From contig JARFIW010000839.1 in assembly GCA_036346225.1 (NCBI GenBank), forward strand, positions 237,001-301,000: DNA of 64,000 nucleotides, written 5' to 3'. The translations under genes and the position numbers were made by a program. The notes under the pieces were generated by a model, which saw only the letters and a list, made by a program, of their open reading frames with translations, did not search any database and was not told the origin of the DNA. Positions 45,272-56,792 of the stretch are shown here, piece by piece. The DNA is from Platerodrilus igneus. Taxonomy: Eukaryota > Arthropoda > Insecta > Coleoptera > Lycidae. The stretch's first letter is position 1. Every line of letters begins with the position of its first letter.

Positions 45272-46180
45272 TTAGCTTGCATGAGGTAGTCTATATGCTT
45301 TTGTAAAGATTGGTTTATTGTCTGTCAACTCGATATTATGTTTTACTGTGTTGGTGAATGTCAATGGTATTCCTTCACAATGGAATATGTCTCGGTATTC
45401 AAAACATAAGTTTTTAATTGCTCTTTCTTCTTCTTGATTGATATCGGTATTAAAGCGGATGTTAGTTAAATTTTCTCTTAACATTTCGTCATGTTCTATT
45501 GGGTTGTAATCGTTTTCTAAATTTTCGTCTATTTCCATTTCGTTAAAATTTAGTTCTTCTACGTTAATTGGGTCTGTCAATGATAATTCTACGGGATAGT
45601 CGTTTGAATTTAATATTGTTGTGGTTGCAAAGTTATCTTTTATTTGAGCTAAGGCAGTTGGGGTTTCTACTCCTTGTTGAAAAGTTATATGATTTATTAT
45701 TCCTAAATTTTTGTTAGATTTTACTGGGATTTTTATTTTTCTTTCCGTTCGGGGTTCTATAGTGTATTTTTGTTCAATTTGTGTGTTTTGAAATTTAATT
45801 GGGATTTTTCCGTATTTTGTCCTTAATAAGCGATTTTTAATGTCAATGTTGGCTCCTAATTTTCTTAGAAGGTCCATTCCGATTAATCCGTCATATTTAT
45901 CGTTAAATTCGAATACACAAAATTTATGTTTCATTTTGACATTAAATGTTCTCGGTAAGGGTATATTTGCTACGAATTGGTGTAGTGTTGTTTGATGAGC
46001 TGTTTTGATTTTAAATAGTTCTCTTTCTACATAATCTAAATAATGTTTTTGTACGGTTCTGGGGCTAATTAATGTTTTTGATGATCCGGTGTCAATTAAT
46101 AGCTTGAATTTGGCGTGGGGTATTTCTATGTATGGTAATACTAAGTGATTTATGTTATTTAAGTTTATTAAGTTTGGTTG
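45272..46180 (-). pseudogene. pol: Pol N-terminal part with aspartic protease
   Basis: The frame overlaps the end of gag in a different phase, as in errantiviruses that use ribosomal frameshifting. An LLIDTGSSKTLI motif near 46085-46120 is an intact retropepsin active site, and GLIGMDLLRKLG is the matching second protease motif. The frame continues to PHAS near 45272 and ends in a stop codon just before the RT fingers. Protease would process the Gag-Pol polyprotein. Confidence 0.8.
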
Positions 46181-47348
46181 TCTATGAACGGGTCCATTTG
46201 AAAATTTGAGTTCGAGTTTTCTTCATCATACTCCTCGTAAGTTTCGTATTGTTCGTCACGTTCGTAAGTTTCTGCATGGTTTGTTTCATTGTTCGTAGGT
46301 GTCTTAATGTCATTATTCTGGTCAGTGTCAAATTTTTCTATTTCTTGATGAAATAATTCTTCCGATGTAAAATTACGTTTCTGATGAGGGTTTGGTCGGA
46401 TATGTGTTATTTTTGTGTTTTGTCTGGTGTTACCAGATGAGGTGTCCATTGGTGTTGGTTTGTAATAATTGTTAGGGTTGTTATGAGTATTAGTCATTGG
46501 TGTATTTCTATTAGGGTTTGCATTGAATGCTGGTCTTTGTTGGTTTAGGTTTTGATTGAATCTCGGTTGGAATGCGGGTTTCGTAAAAGTTGGGTTGAAT
46601 GTTGGTCTTGAAAATGTTTATATTGATTATTAAAATTGGTATTGTTAAAACTTGGGTTGTTACTTCGCGGTTGATTTGTTTGTGGGTTAAAGGGTGTGAA
46701 TTTTGTTGAGGGATTGTTTGTCTTGTAGCTTGTATAGTTTTTGTTGGTGAATAACTTTTATTCGCGTTGGGGTTGTATAGTCTGTTGCGGTAATACATTA
46801 CATTTTCTTCTTCTATTACTAGGCTCATAGCTTCTTCTAGATTTTGGGGTCGTTGGAATCTGATTTTATCCGATAGTCGTTCTGGTAAAGCGTTTATATA
46901 TGTGTCTAGTGCCATTTCGTCATACATTTTGTTTTAAATGTCTAACGTTTTGATCGGGTTCTTCGATTTTTAATTTTGTTAAAATTAAACTTCTCACGTC
47001 TTGGCATTTCATTCCGAATTGGTAGGGGATTGATTGTGTTCCATTCTAAGGTTTATTAGGTCTCGTACCAGGCATTTTATATTACGTTGGTCTCCAAAAT
47101 ATGCAATTAGTAGCTGTTTAAACTGGTCCCATTCCGATAAGTCGTCCCTACTGGCGATTAAGGTTAGTGCCCTTCCGGCTAGTTTACTTATTACTAAGCG
47201 TATAAGCAATGAATTTCTTGCGTCATCTCCGGGTTTGTAAAGGTTTTAGGAACATTTCACATGCTCCAATGAAATTCGAGAGATGGGCCTGCGTGCCATC
47301 AAACGTCTGAATTGTCTCTAAATAGAGACGTAAGTCTGTGTTACTCAT
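46168..47348 (-). pseudogene. gag: Gag of the errantivirus-like element
   Basis: The ATG at 47348 starts MSNTDLRLYLETIQTF, a capsid start typical of this group. The frame is broken at least twice: pieces lie at 47009-47209 (FGDQRNIKCLVRDLINLR), 46511-46927 (DTYINALPERLSDKIRF) and 46168-46497, an Asn/Thr/Gln-rich acidic tail. No zinc knuckle was seen, as is usual for gypsy/17.6-type Gag. Gag would form the particle that holds the RNA. It overlaps the start of pol at its 3' end. Confidence 0.75.
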
Positions 47349-47410
47349 GTTGCTTAAGGGTTGTTTTCGATTTTTGGGAAAACTTAAAAATTTTTTTTTT
47401 TGAATTAAGT

Positions 47411-47880
47411 TTTATTTCGTTATTTGTATGGTTACTTTTGCTTCGGATTTATTAATTTTCCGTTTGGGTTGTGAAATTTCAATTTTGTAAAATTGGGGTT
47501 GATTTTCTATTTGTAACGTTAATTATGCTTTGGATGTATTAGTTTTTTCTTTGGGATGAAATAATTTCGAATTTTGTAAAAATTGGGGATGATTTTCCTT
47601 TTTATGACGTTATTTTTGCTTTGGTTTTTTAAATTTTCCTTTTTAGATTGGATAACTTAGAGTTTTGTAAAAATTGATGTTGATTTAGCTATTTGAAATG
47701 TTAACTTCGGTTTTGGTTTGTTAATTTTTCAATTAGATTAGGTAGATAAAGATTTGGTAAAGGTTGATGTTTATTTCGTTATTTTTCGGCGTTATTTTTT
47801 TGTTAGGAATGGTTAATTTTCAGTTTGGATTGGGTGGATAAAATTTTGTTAAGAATTTGAGATTAATTTCGTACTTGTAA
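47411..47880 (-). repeat. 90-bp tandem repeat in the leader
   Basis: Five diverged units with a period of about 90 bp. The anchor (A/G)ATTTTGTAAAAATTGGGG or a variant recurs near 47481, 47569, 47660, 47750 and 47841, each preceded by a TTTGG(A/G)T-TT stretch. It lies between the PBS and gag. Confidence 0.8.
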
Positions 47881-49203
47881 TATTAGATTTATTAATTTTA
47901 AGTTTATATTGCGTCGAGTTATTTTTAAAATCGTAGTCGTTGTTTATTTATATTTAATTACACAATGCGGTGATGTATTCACGAGATTTGTATTCAATAA
48001 TGTTGAATTTATTTACCGTAGTCTTGGATTAATTGTTTTTATGCAGCTTTTAGTTCGTCTTGAGTTCCTGTTTCTTAAGGAATCTTAAATGGATAGATTT
48101 ATTCTCGTTTAGCTTTGTTTTGGTTAAATTCTGTTAATTAATACTCTTTCCGTGGGTTTTACTGAGTTGCGTAAACGTACAGTTAGTCTGTCTTGTGTTC
48201 TACTTATAACTTAAGGTTGATTACTCCTGTACTTCATGGTTGAAATTGAATACTTAAGAATGTAATCTTCGTTACTTTGTTACGTACGTTGAGTTAATTG
48301 CACTTACAGGTGTTAATAGAAATTATAGGAATTACTTTCCGTACTTTGTATAAAGTGTTACGTCTATTTATTTTTAGATCTCTTGGTATTATAATGCTTG
48401 TTGGTAATTGAATCTCTCCGTAATGTAGGTTTTCAGTGTTTTAATTATGAGCGTTTAGCGTTATTCTATTTTCGTATTGAAATAATGCACTTTATAATGC
48501 TGGTTACTTAGTTGAAAAACGTTTAGATTTTATTGCAATTGTACACGCTTTTATGGATTGTAGGTATTAATGTAGAAACTGCGTCGATTTTATTATCCCG
48601 TGTATGATGCAAATTGCTTTAGTACTGAAAGTTCCTGAAAGCTATTTCTTTAGTACTGTGCAAGGATTCTGAAAGCGATTTTCTCTGAGTTTTAATTGTA
48701 TAATAAGGAATGCTTTCTTCGCGTATTTATCTTAGGTGGTTTTAAGTTACCGTAGCAGAGTGTTTGCTATGATTTATCAGGTCAATGGTTTCAAATAATT
48801 GTTTTGTGATTGCTTAAAGATTAGCTTTAGCTTTGAAATTAAATTGCGTTCTGTGTTTCTAGTTTGCCGGTTTATAAACGTGCGTTGAATCGCGGTAATT
48901 ATTTGGTGTTAGTGAATGTGCGCCGTTTATTTTTGGATTATTTTGAGTTCGTTCTATTAATTATGGTAAGAATCTCTTAATACTAATTCTCATTTACTTT
49001 TTAAGAAAATCTCTTTGTAAATAATCAATTCTCATTTGCTTTTTAAAGAAAAATATCTCTTTAACATTCAAGTTTCATAAGTTAATACTTTCTCGTTTTG
49101 AAAATAATTCACTTTGAACTATTTTCAAAAATATTCATAATATAAAATACATAAAACAATAATCAATAAAATAATACTAGCATATATCAATTATAATAAT
49201 ATC
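47881..49203 (-). other. Remaining gag leader, AT-rich
   Basis: No reading frame. A second short tandem repeat, period about 45 bp, occurs at 48977-49080 around AATTCTCATTTGCTTTTTAA. The leader continues on the other side of the LINE (53355-53635). Confidence 0.6.
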
Positions 49204-49265
49204 GAGTATCGAGTGTCGTACGGTTCGGACGTGTTTAATACAGCTCTTGAATTAACATCCGAAGT

Positions 49266-50171
49266 ATGCCTTTAATTTGCAAATTGTGTAATCAAAAGTG
49301 CACCAGGCATGAGGATTCGTTGATATGCCTTTCATGTAAAGACATATACCATCCAGCTTGCCAACATGTGACTAGTACTTCTTTTGATAGTATGAAAAGG
49401 TCAAATACTTTAAAATCGTGGAACTGTCCCAGCTGCATTAATAAATTGCAAGATTATCAACAAGCTGTTGTTCAAGGTAATGATTCAATAACTTTACATG
49501 ATGTTATGACCGAATTAAAATTCATACGGAATACGCAACTTGCATTTGAAAATCAATTGAACTTTGTCACTCTAAATTAGATGATTGTACATCTTTACTT
49601 AAACAACAAGAAAAAAGCTTAATGAGTGTTTTGATAAAATTGAAGCTCACGAAATAAAAATCTCTCAACTAGAAAAAGAAAATTCTGAGTTAAAATTATC
49701 TTAAATGATATTCAGCAATATTCAAGAAAGAATAGTGTGGAAATATTTGGCGTTCCGCCTGTACGTAATGAAAACGTTACTGCTATTATTCAAGAAATTG
49801 GGAAAGCAGTCGGCTACAATATTGATCCTAACATGATAGACACATGTCATCGTCTTCGCACTAATCTTTCTGAACAGCTGAAATATGGAGGTATAATACT
49901 CAAATTTGTTCGTCGACTTGATAAAGAAAATTTTATGAAAGCTAAGAGTGTTAAGCGTAACTTGAAAATTAGTGATATTGCCTCCGGTCTTAATTTTGCA
50001 GTGAAAACATCTCATGATAGCCAAATATACATCAATGATTCACTAACTCCTGTTAATCGGATATTATATGCGCGGGCTCGGGAATTCAAGAAAACTAATA
50101 ACATCAAGTATCTGTGGTGCAAAATGGAAAGATCTTTATGCGGGCTAAAGACGAGAGCAAAATTTATTTAA
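49266..50171 (+). pseudogene. LINE ORF1: PHD finger plus FP-like domain
   Basis: The first frame (49266-49580, 104 residues) is a C4HC3 PHD-type zinc finger (CKLC, CLSC, H-x2-C, CPSC) followed by a helical stretch. A frameshift and stop near 49575-49735 break the coiled-coil linker. The second frame (49737-50171) resembles the conserved part of baculovirus FP25K-like ORF1 proteins (EIFGVPP, GGIILKFVRR, IYINDSLTPVNRIL). ORF1 proteins bind the element RNA. PHD-bearing ORF1s are known from insect jockey-clade LINEs. Confidence 0.8.
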
Positions 50172-50205
50172 TTAAATCCGTAAATGAATTTATTGATGTC
50201 CATTA

Positions 50206-52705
50206 AAATACTAGTTTAAACATTTATTATCAGAATGCTGGTGGAATAAAAACTAAATTACATTCACTATTACTAAATGCTCTTGCATATAATTATGATG
50301 TAATCATTATAGTAGAGACATGGTTAAATAATAATATTTGTGATAATGAAATTTTAGATAATAGATATACTATTTTTAGGAAGGATAGAAATTTTACACA
50401 GCTTGGCGTTTCTGAGGGTGGAGGTGTGTTGATTGCAATTAAAAATACAATTAGTGTCTCAAGAATTGAAAGACTAGAAACTGAATTAGAAGATATTTGG
50501 GTTCAATTAAAAACAGGTAATACATACATCAACATTTGTGCCATTTATATTCCCCCATCCTCTGCCATAACCACATATAATACCTTTTACAATAATTTAT
50601 ACAATAAATATAGACTTATCACTGGGGTCTTGCTCATAGCAGGTGATTTCAATTTGCCTTATCTAAATAATGATTTGTCAAATCCTAGATCGAACATCGA
50701 ACATGAAATAGTTAATTTTGCAAACTTCCATAATTTGACCCAATACAATGCTGAACTAAATAGATTAGGAAGGACACTTGACTATGTTTTTTGTAATGTA
50801 CTAATTGACATTTCCTGATGCGAAGATCCTCATTAAGAGTGGATGATTACCATCCTATTCTAATCATATCTATTAACGCGACAATTGAGTCAAAACAATT
50901 TAGCTTTGCTGGTCCTCAACTTAATTTTAAACGTGCAAATTATGATCTTCTTTATAATATGTTGGATGCTACGGATTAGAATTCTATAAACCTCTTCTCT
51001 GATGTTGATCAAAAAACAGATCGGTTTTATCATCTCTTATTTCTAGCATTGGATGTAGCTGTACCTAAAACAAGGCAACATAGATATAACTACCCCATTT
51101 GGTTTACACCCGAATTAATTGCTAAAATCAAATCAAAACATCGCCTGCATAAGCTTTGGAAGCGTTACAAGAAAAATACTGACTATGAAAAGTTCGATCA
51201 ATTGCGTAGACAAATAAAGCTTGAAATCAAACACTGTCATCGGAATCATGTGGATTTAATTGAAAATAATATCAATAATAATGCTTCTTCTTTCTGGTCC
51301 TACTTAAAACAAAAACGCGTAAATAACGTAGGCAATTCCTTTCCGTATACTTATTTAAATTCCGATTTAAATACGCCAAAGGAAGTGGTGGATGCATTTG
51401 CTAAATATTTTAAATCGGTATACAGTGTCAATTCACCTAACTATACATCTGTGACTTTCGATCCTAAAGAGAATTTTACGGCTGACATTTTAGCTATAAA
51501 TGAAATAACATTGAATGATATACAGGAGGCTGTAAAGCGGTTAAAGCCCAAAAGGGCTGCAGGTCCAGACCAAATTCCATCTTATATTATAAAAGCCTAT
51601 TGGAAAATCTTGAGTTATCCGTTGTTGATGATTTTTAATTGTATTATTAAAACACAGTCATACCCATCAAAGTGGAAAGTTACTAAAGTTTGCCCTATCT
51701 TTAAGAAAGGCAAGAAAAACGATGTTGTAAATTACAGGCCGATATCAATATCTAATTCAGTGTCAAAACTTTTGAAATTATACTATACAACAAAATCTTT
51801 TACATGTTCAACCGTACATCTCAGTGCTACAGCATGGTTTTATGCCGCAAAATCAATAGAAACTAATTTATATATATTCGTTCAAGAGCTAGCACAAGCG
51901 CTCGATAATAATATTCAAACAGATGCTATCTATCTTGATTTTGAAAAGCTTTTGACAAAGTCTCTCATACATTACTTTTAGCCAAGTTGTATAGTTTTGG
52001 GATGTCTATAAATCTTTGCAAATTATTTCTTTCTTATCTTCAAGGGCGGAGACAATATGTTGTTTTTAAATGAATCATCGGATCCGTATTCTATACACTC
52101 AGGTGTTCCACAGGGTGCTAATCTTGGACCACTGTTATTTTTAATCTTTATAAATGACTTGCCCAATGTTTTAACAAAAGTAGTGCACTGTTGTTTGCAG
52201 ATGATCTTAAAATTTGGAGAAATATTTTTCAGTTAAAGATTGTACTGAATTGAACGATGATCTACAAAATTTAGTTTCTTGGAGTAATAAAATGAATTAT
52301 ATTTGAATTATACTAAATGTAGAGCAATTACATTCAGTAAAAATCAAAATTACTAACTTTAATTATTCAATTGACCAGCATACTCTACACAAAGTTTCCC
52401 AAATAAATGATTTGGGGATTATTTTAGATAGTAAACTTACATTTACTTTTCACTTACATGCGATGGTAAATGAATCTTACAAAATGTTGGGATTTGTTAT
52501 GAGGAATGCCAAATCTTTTAGACAGCGTTCAACTTATGAAGCCCTCTACAATGCATATGTGCGGTCAAAATTAGAGTTTGCGTCTATTATTTGGTCCACT
52601 AAATACAATAATTGCATAACGAAAATTGAAAATGTTCAAAAGATTTCTAAAATATTTGATGTTTCATGAAACTGGAATTTATCCACAGTTTATGAGATAT
52701 TCTGA
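50206..52705 (+). pseudogene. LINE ORF2: AP endonuclease and reverse transcriptase
   Basis: Endonuclease motifs begin at about 50220 (IYYQNAGGIKTKL), continue with IIVETWL, and reach LLIAGDFNLPY and LDYVFCN by 50818. RT follows at 51049-51981 (KSKHRLHKLW, KRAAGPDQIPSYII, NYRPISISNSVSKL), then SGVPQGANLGPLLF-like sequence near 52100, LFADDLK at about 52193-52213 with both Asp present, and a thumb segment at 52412-52669. Stops and frameshifts occur near 50818, 50978, 51980 and 52070 and again before 52412. The enzyme would carry out target-primed reverse transcription. Confidence 0.85.
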
Positions 52706-53325
52706 ATTAGTGAGTAGATTTAAATACTTATCTTTAGAACGCAGAAGATTTTAAAAATATTAATGTTTGCTTTTTCAATTTTTCATTCGGAGTTTGATTC
52801 TAATCTGAACTTTATTAGTAAATTTTATTTTGTAGTTCCGAGGTTGTGTAGTAGGTCTTTTGAATTAGTGTACACACCAAAATACACACTGATAATATGA
52901 TCAATTCCCTCATTATAAAATTTGTAAAGCCTTAAATAACACAAATTATGCAGTTGATTGGTTTTGACTGTTTCAAAAGCAAAGTTCAAAAATGAAGTTT
53001 GCTTGCTGTTATCGTATGAGCAAGACCAGCCTAATTTAAATCACTTGTTTAAGTACTAGATTAACCTTGTTCCTAATACTACATAATGTACTTTGTAATT
53101 GTAATGAATTGGAATACTTTGTGTTAGTTATTTTAAAAACATATGGTTTATTTGAAATTTGCAATTTGTAGTTTGTATATTATTCTTAAGTTTCTTTGTT
53201 TTTTATTTAGTGATTTATGTGCTGTAATCTAACATGTTACTAATGTGTTTGAACTAATATTCGTCCGATCCCTTTATGTTAAGCAGCCTGTTATTGGAAC
53301 TTATATTCTGTTGGTTGCTATGTTC

Positions 53326-53354
<29 letters not shown>
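53326..53354 (+). repeat. (AAAT)n tail of the LINE
   Basis: Seven tandem AAAT-like units at the 3' end, typical of jockey-clade tails. Confidence 0.85.
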
Positions 53355-53357
<3 letters not shown>

Positions 53358-53635
53358 GGTTAAAAGAAAAAATTATGGAAATGAACTTACATTAGTTTCA
53401 TCTGTTTCTTTGGTGGGTTCGATCGATTCTGTATCTTGTCCACCTTGGTTTGTTTTGTTGGCCTTAGACGATTCTTGTTCCTTGTCCAACTTGGTTTGTT
53501 GCTGGATTTAGACGATTTATGTTCTTCCTCCAACTTGGTTTGGGTTCTGCCAAAATTTCGAATTAAAATTCTTGGTCACCAATCTTCCGATTTTTGGATT
53601 TTCAGTGCCCTTTTGACATCCGTTACGACTGCGCC
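53355..53635 (-). other. PBS-proximal leader of the errantivirus-like element
   Basis: The PBS TGGCGCAGTCGTAACGG (minus strand, ending beside the LTR at 53636) resembles the tRNA-Ser PBS of the 17.6/297 group. A consensus splice donor GTAAGT lies at 53385-53390 on the minus strand, and a short direct repeat of CCAACTTGGTTTG occurs three times (53450-53560). Confidence 0.7.
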
Positions 53636-53977
53636 AGTTAAAGTTCGGGCCTTTTATAATAACCTGCCCCTCACACGGCTGTGAGAACTTGCAGATCTCA
53701 TGTCTGCGTTTCTCTTTAATTGTACACTTTATTACAATGTAACAACTTAATTCTAAGTAATTGCGGTCTGTTGACCGCCTGTGACCTGCCACCTGCAGTA
53801 TCACTGCCCTCACGGATGCAAAGTTGCATGTCCGTTCACATGAACTGTCGATAACCTCTCTGGGTTATCCTTGTGTTACAATGTTGCATTGAACTTATAC
53901 TTTTACTTAATAATTTCTAATAATTCATATTAGATTCAATACATCAATATATATAGGTAATTTGGGGATACATAACT
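53636..53977 (-). repeat. 5' LTR of the errantivirus-like element
   Basis: 342 bp, beginning AGTTATG and ending CTTTAACT on the minus strand. It lacks the 158-bp insert of the 3' LTR and otherwise matches it with only a few differences. Confidence 0.9.
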
Positions 53978-53981
53978 CGCG

Positions 53982-54420
53982 TAGCATACTAATGCCAAAG
54001 ATAATCAATTTTATTGAATATTTCTTGAATTTTGTGGGGTTTTCGTGTTACAGCCGCTTCTCGGAATAACTGTTTCATTTATTGATTAGATATATACGTA
54101 ATTCAAAATGTGATGACTTATCGCTTTATATTCCTAATATTCTAGAAAATTCCTTATTTAAAATCATTTTCTGTAATCCACGGGGAAATTTAATTGCTTT
54201 TTAGTGCAAAGGGGGGTTGCATTTTATAGACAATATTTGCAAACGCACAGTTCCGGCAAAACTGAGATGCAGGTTCAAGTGTCCTGTCCAAGACCTTATA
54301 TTTTCCTTCTTTCAATTACTAGCTCGATTTGAAATGATCATTTGGGTTTTGCATAAAAAGTCTAGATTATTATTTCATCTTATTAATTGCAAAATACTAT
54401 TTCTAAGTTGAGAAACTTCG

Positions 54421-54422
<2 letters not shown>
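53982..54422. other. Right flank of the errantivirus-like element
   Basis: AT-rich, nothing recognised; continuous with 39961-40976 before the insertion. Confidence 0.4.

Positions 54423-54469
<47 letters not shown>
54423..54469. repeat. (TA)n array
   Basis: TA array touching the left outer end of the PLE palindrome. Confidence 0.95.
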
Positions 54470-54473
<4 letters not shown>

Positions 54474-55139
54474 ATATATTTTTAATGGTTTTGAGGTCAG
54501 CTGTAGGAAAGTAAACTCTTTTTTAAGGCCTAAATTTTCGAATTTTATTTAAATTCTTGATCACAGGCTTTCTAAAATTTTACAATTAACTAGGCTGACA
54601 TATAAATGAATTGATAATAACTTACAAGACGAGGTTAAACATTAAATTAACATGAAAATTAATCGAAATCTTATTTTAAATAATTTTTGCTTCAATTTGT
54701 TATAAGAAAATTGTATAACTTGTATAAAAATAAAAATAAAAATGAAAATGTCCAATTTTGAAACCTTTCAGTTTCACTTTTTTATTATTTGACGATTTAA
54801 ATATAGAATGCCTATGTGTGCATGTATGCATGTGTGTATGTGTTTGTGTGTGTATGAGTGTGGGTGCGTGTACATGTTATATTTATGTGAGTCTCTATGA
54901 ATATTTGTGATTATGTATATTAATTTGTTTGTTTGTTAGTACGTGTACGTATGAATGTGATAGGATGTGTATGTATGTAATGTTAATCACTACAATATCG
55001 ATTATTGCATTAAGTATATGTTACTTCTGAAGACTAAGTAGGTATGTGTAAATCGAACTTAGACCACCAATATCTGTTTTTTTATTTATTCAATTTTTTT
55101 GGCGAAATATATGATACATTTCCAGAAATAGTCTTTTTT

Positions 55140-55575
55140 GTGTATCTCTTTCTAGTTCTAAAATTTTAGGATGTTTAAAATCAATTTTGTGATCCAAATC
55201 AATTGAGTGTCTTGATAAAGCACAGAAATTTGGTTTGATTCTAATGTCACTTTTGTGTTGGGTTATACGTTGTTTTAAAGTTTGCGACGTTTGCCCAATG
55301 TAAGGATTATCACAATCTATACAATTAATTTGGTAAACAAGGTTTCTTTGAAATAAATCTAGTGTCTTATCTTTAAATTTTGAAAAAATGCTTCTTAATG
55401 TTAAATTTTTTTTTAGCTCATTGAAATTGTAATTTTTAAATACTTTAATTAATTTATGAGTTAGGTGGTCATCTATATTTGGTAGTGTTTTATATAGCTG
55501 TATAGTTCTGTTATTTTCGTTAGTTGTATTATTATTATCTATATCACCATCGTTATTGTTTATATTATTGTATTT
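55140..55575 (-). pseudogene. PLE-C endonuclease fragment, left arm
   Basis: The minus strand encodes the PLE linker and start of GIY-YIG (LPNIDDHLTHKLIKVF, FSKFKDKTLDLFQRNLVYQI, CDNPYIGQTSQTLKQRI), clearly related to the same region of PLE-A. The reading frame is partly broken and truncated upstream at the palindrome centre. Confidence 0.75.
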
Positions 55576-55734
55576 TTTTGTGTTATATAATAATTATATA
55601 ATAATTTTGTTATCACCTGATAACAAAATTATTATATAACACAAAAATACAATATAACAATAACATATAATTAATTACAAGATATAATATGGTCAATTAA
55701 TGACCTTAAATAAATTTAAATTAGAAGCATTTTT

Positions 55735-56000
55735 CAAAATTTAAAGGTAAGACATTAGATTTATTTCAAAGAAACCTTGTTTACCAAATTAATTGTATAG
55801 ATTGTGATAATCCTTACATTGGGCAAACGTCGCAAACTTTAAAACAACGTATAACCCAACACAAAGTGACATTAGAATCAAACCAAATTTCTGTGCTTTA
55901 TCAAGACACTCAATTGATTTGGATCACAAATTGATTTTAAACATCCTAAAATTTTAGAATTAGAAAGAGATACACAAAAAGACTATTTCTGAAATGTATC
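55735..56000 (+). pseudogene. PLE-C endonuclease fragment, right arm
   Basis: Inverted copy of the left-arm fragment (FQRNLVYQINCIDC, NPYIGQTSQTLKQRI), with a deletion upstream and small indels. Confidence 0.75.
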
Positions 56001-56646
56001 ATATATTTCGCCAAAAATTGAATAAATAAAAACAGATATTGGTGGTCTAAGTTCGATTTACACATACCTATTAGTCTTCAGAAGTAACATATACTTAATG
56101 CAATAATCGATATTGTAGTGATTAACATTACATACATACAATCCTATCACATTCATACGTACACGTACTAACAAACAAACAAATTAATATCATAATCACA
56201 AATATTCATAGAGACTACATAAATATAACATGTACACGCACCCACACTCATACACACACACACATACACACATGCATACATGCACACATAGGCATTCTAT
56301 ATTTAAATCGTCAAAATAAAAAGTGAAACTGAAAGGTTTCAAAATTGGACATTTTCATTTATTTTTATTTTATACAAGTTATACAATTTTCTTATAACAA
56401 ATTGAAGCAAAAATCATTTAAAATAAGATTTCGATTAATTTTCATGTTAATTTAATGTTTAACCTTGTCTTGTGTTATTATCAATTTATTTATATGTTAG
56501 CCTGTTAATTGAAAATTTTAGAAAGCCTGTGATCAAAAATTTAAATAAAATTCGAAAATTTAGGCCTTAAAAAGAGTTTACTTTCCTACAGCTGACCTCA
56601 AACCCATTAATAATTATCATCATATTTACAAGGTCATTATCTCTAA

Positions 56647-56650
56647 ATAT

Positions 56651-56701
<51 letters not shown>
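56647..56701. repeat. (TA)n array
   Basis: TA array between the PLE palindrome and the tRNA-containing palindrome. Confidence 0.95.
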
Positions 56702-56707
<6 letters not shown>

Positions 56708-56792
56708 TACAAATGAATAATCACATTGGAAGAAATGAATGCTACATTTTGTATAAGTGAATGATTTGTATAATACTACTGCAAGTCGCTAA

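Larger units (their letters stand above)
49204..53354 (+). mobile_element. Jockey-like non-LTR retrotransposon (LINE), nested
   Basis: Plus-strand element with a 5' segment containing TCGAGTGTCGTACGGTTCGG, ORF1, ORF2 (endonuclease and RT) and a 3' tail of AAAT repeats (53326-53354). It splits the leader of the errantivirus-like element in the opposite orientation. The 5' boundary is an estimate and no clear target-site duplication was found. Both ORFs are broken. Confidence 0.85.
40977..53981 (-). mobile_element. Errantivirus-like LTR retroelement (endogenous, insect) with nested LINE
   Basis: Minus-strand element bounded by 4-bp CGCG duplications (40977-40980, 53978-53981). LTRs begin AGTTA and end TAACT, in the style of the 17.6/297 group. 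The 5' LTR is 53636-53977 and the 3' LTR 40981-41489. The PBS follows the 5' LTR directly, and GGTGGGAGG abuts the 3' LTR as polypurine tract. Gag, pol and an env remnant follow in errantivirus order. A plus-strand LINE interrupts the leader. Gag, the N-terminal half of pol and env are broken; the C-terminal half of pol is open. Confidence 0.9.
54470..56625. mobile_element. Palindrome of two head-to-head PLE 3' ends (PLE-C)
   Basis: The left arm (54470-55614, minus-oriented PLE) and right arm (55617-56625, plus-oriented PLE) are near-identical inverted copies meeting at GTTATCA-CC-TGATAAC, a 2-nt spacer. Each arm is a 5'-truncated PLE ending with the shared CAGCTGACCTCAAA terminus. The right arm lacks roughly 110 bp of coding sequence present in the left. 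TA arrays lie at both outer ends (54423-54469, 56647-56701). Confidence 0.85.

Noticed and set aside
47411..47880. Regularly spaced repeats that could suggest a CRISPR array
   Set aside because: Units are about 90 bp and diverged throughout, without separate constant repeat and variable spacer; the setting is a eukaryotic retroelement leader.
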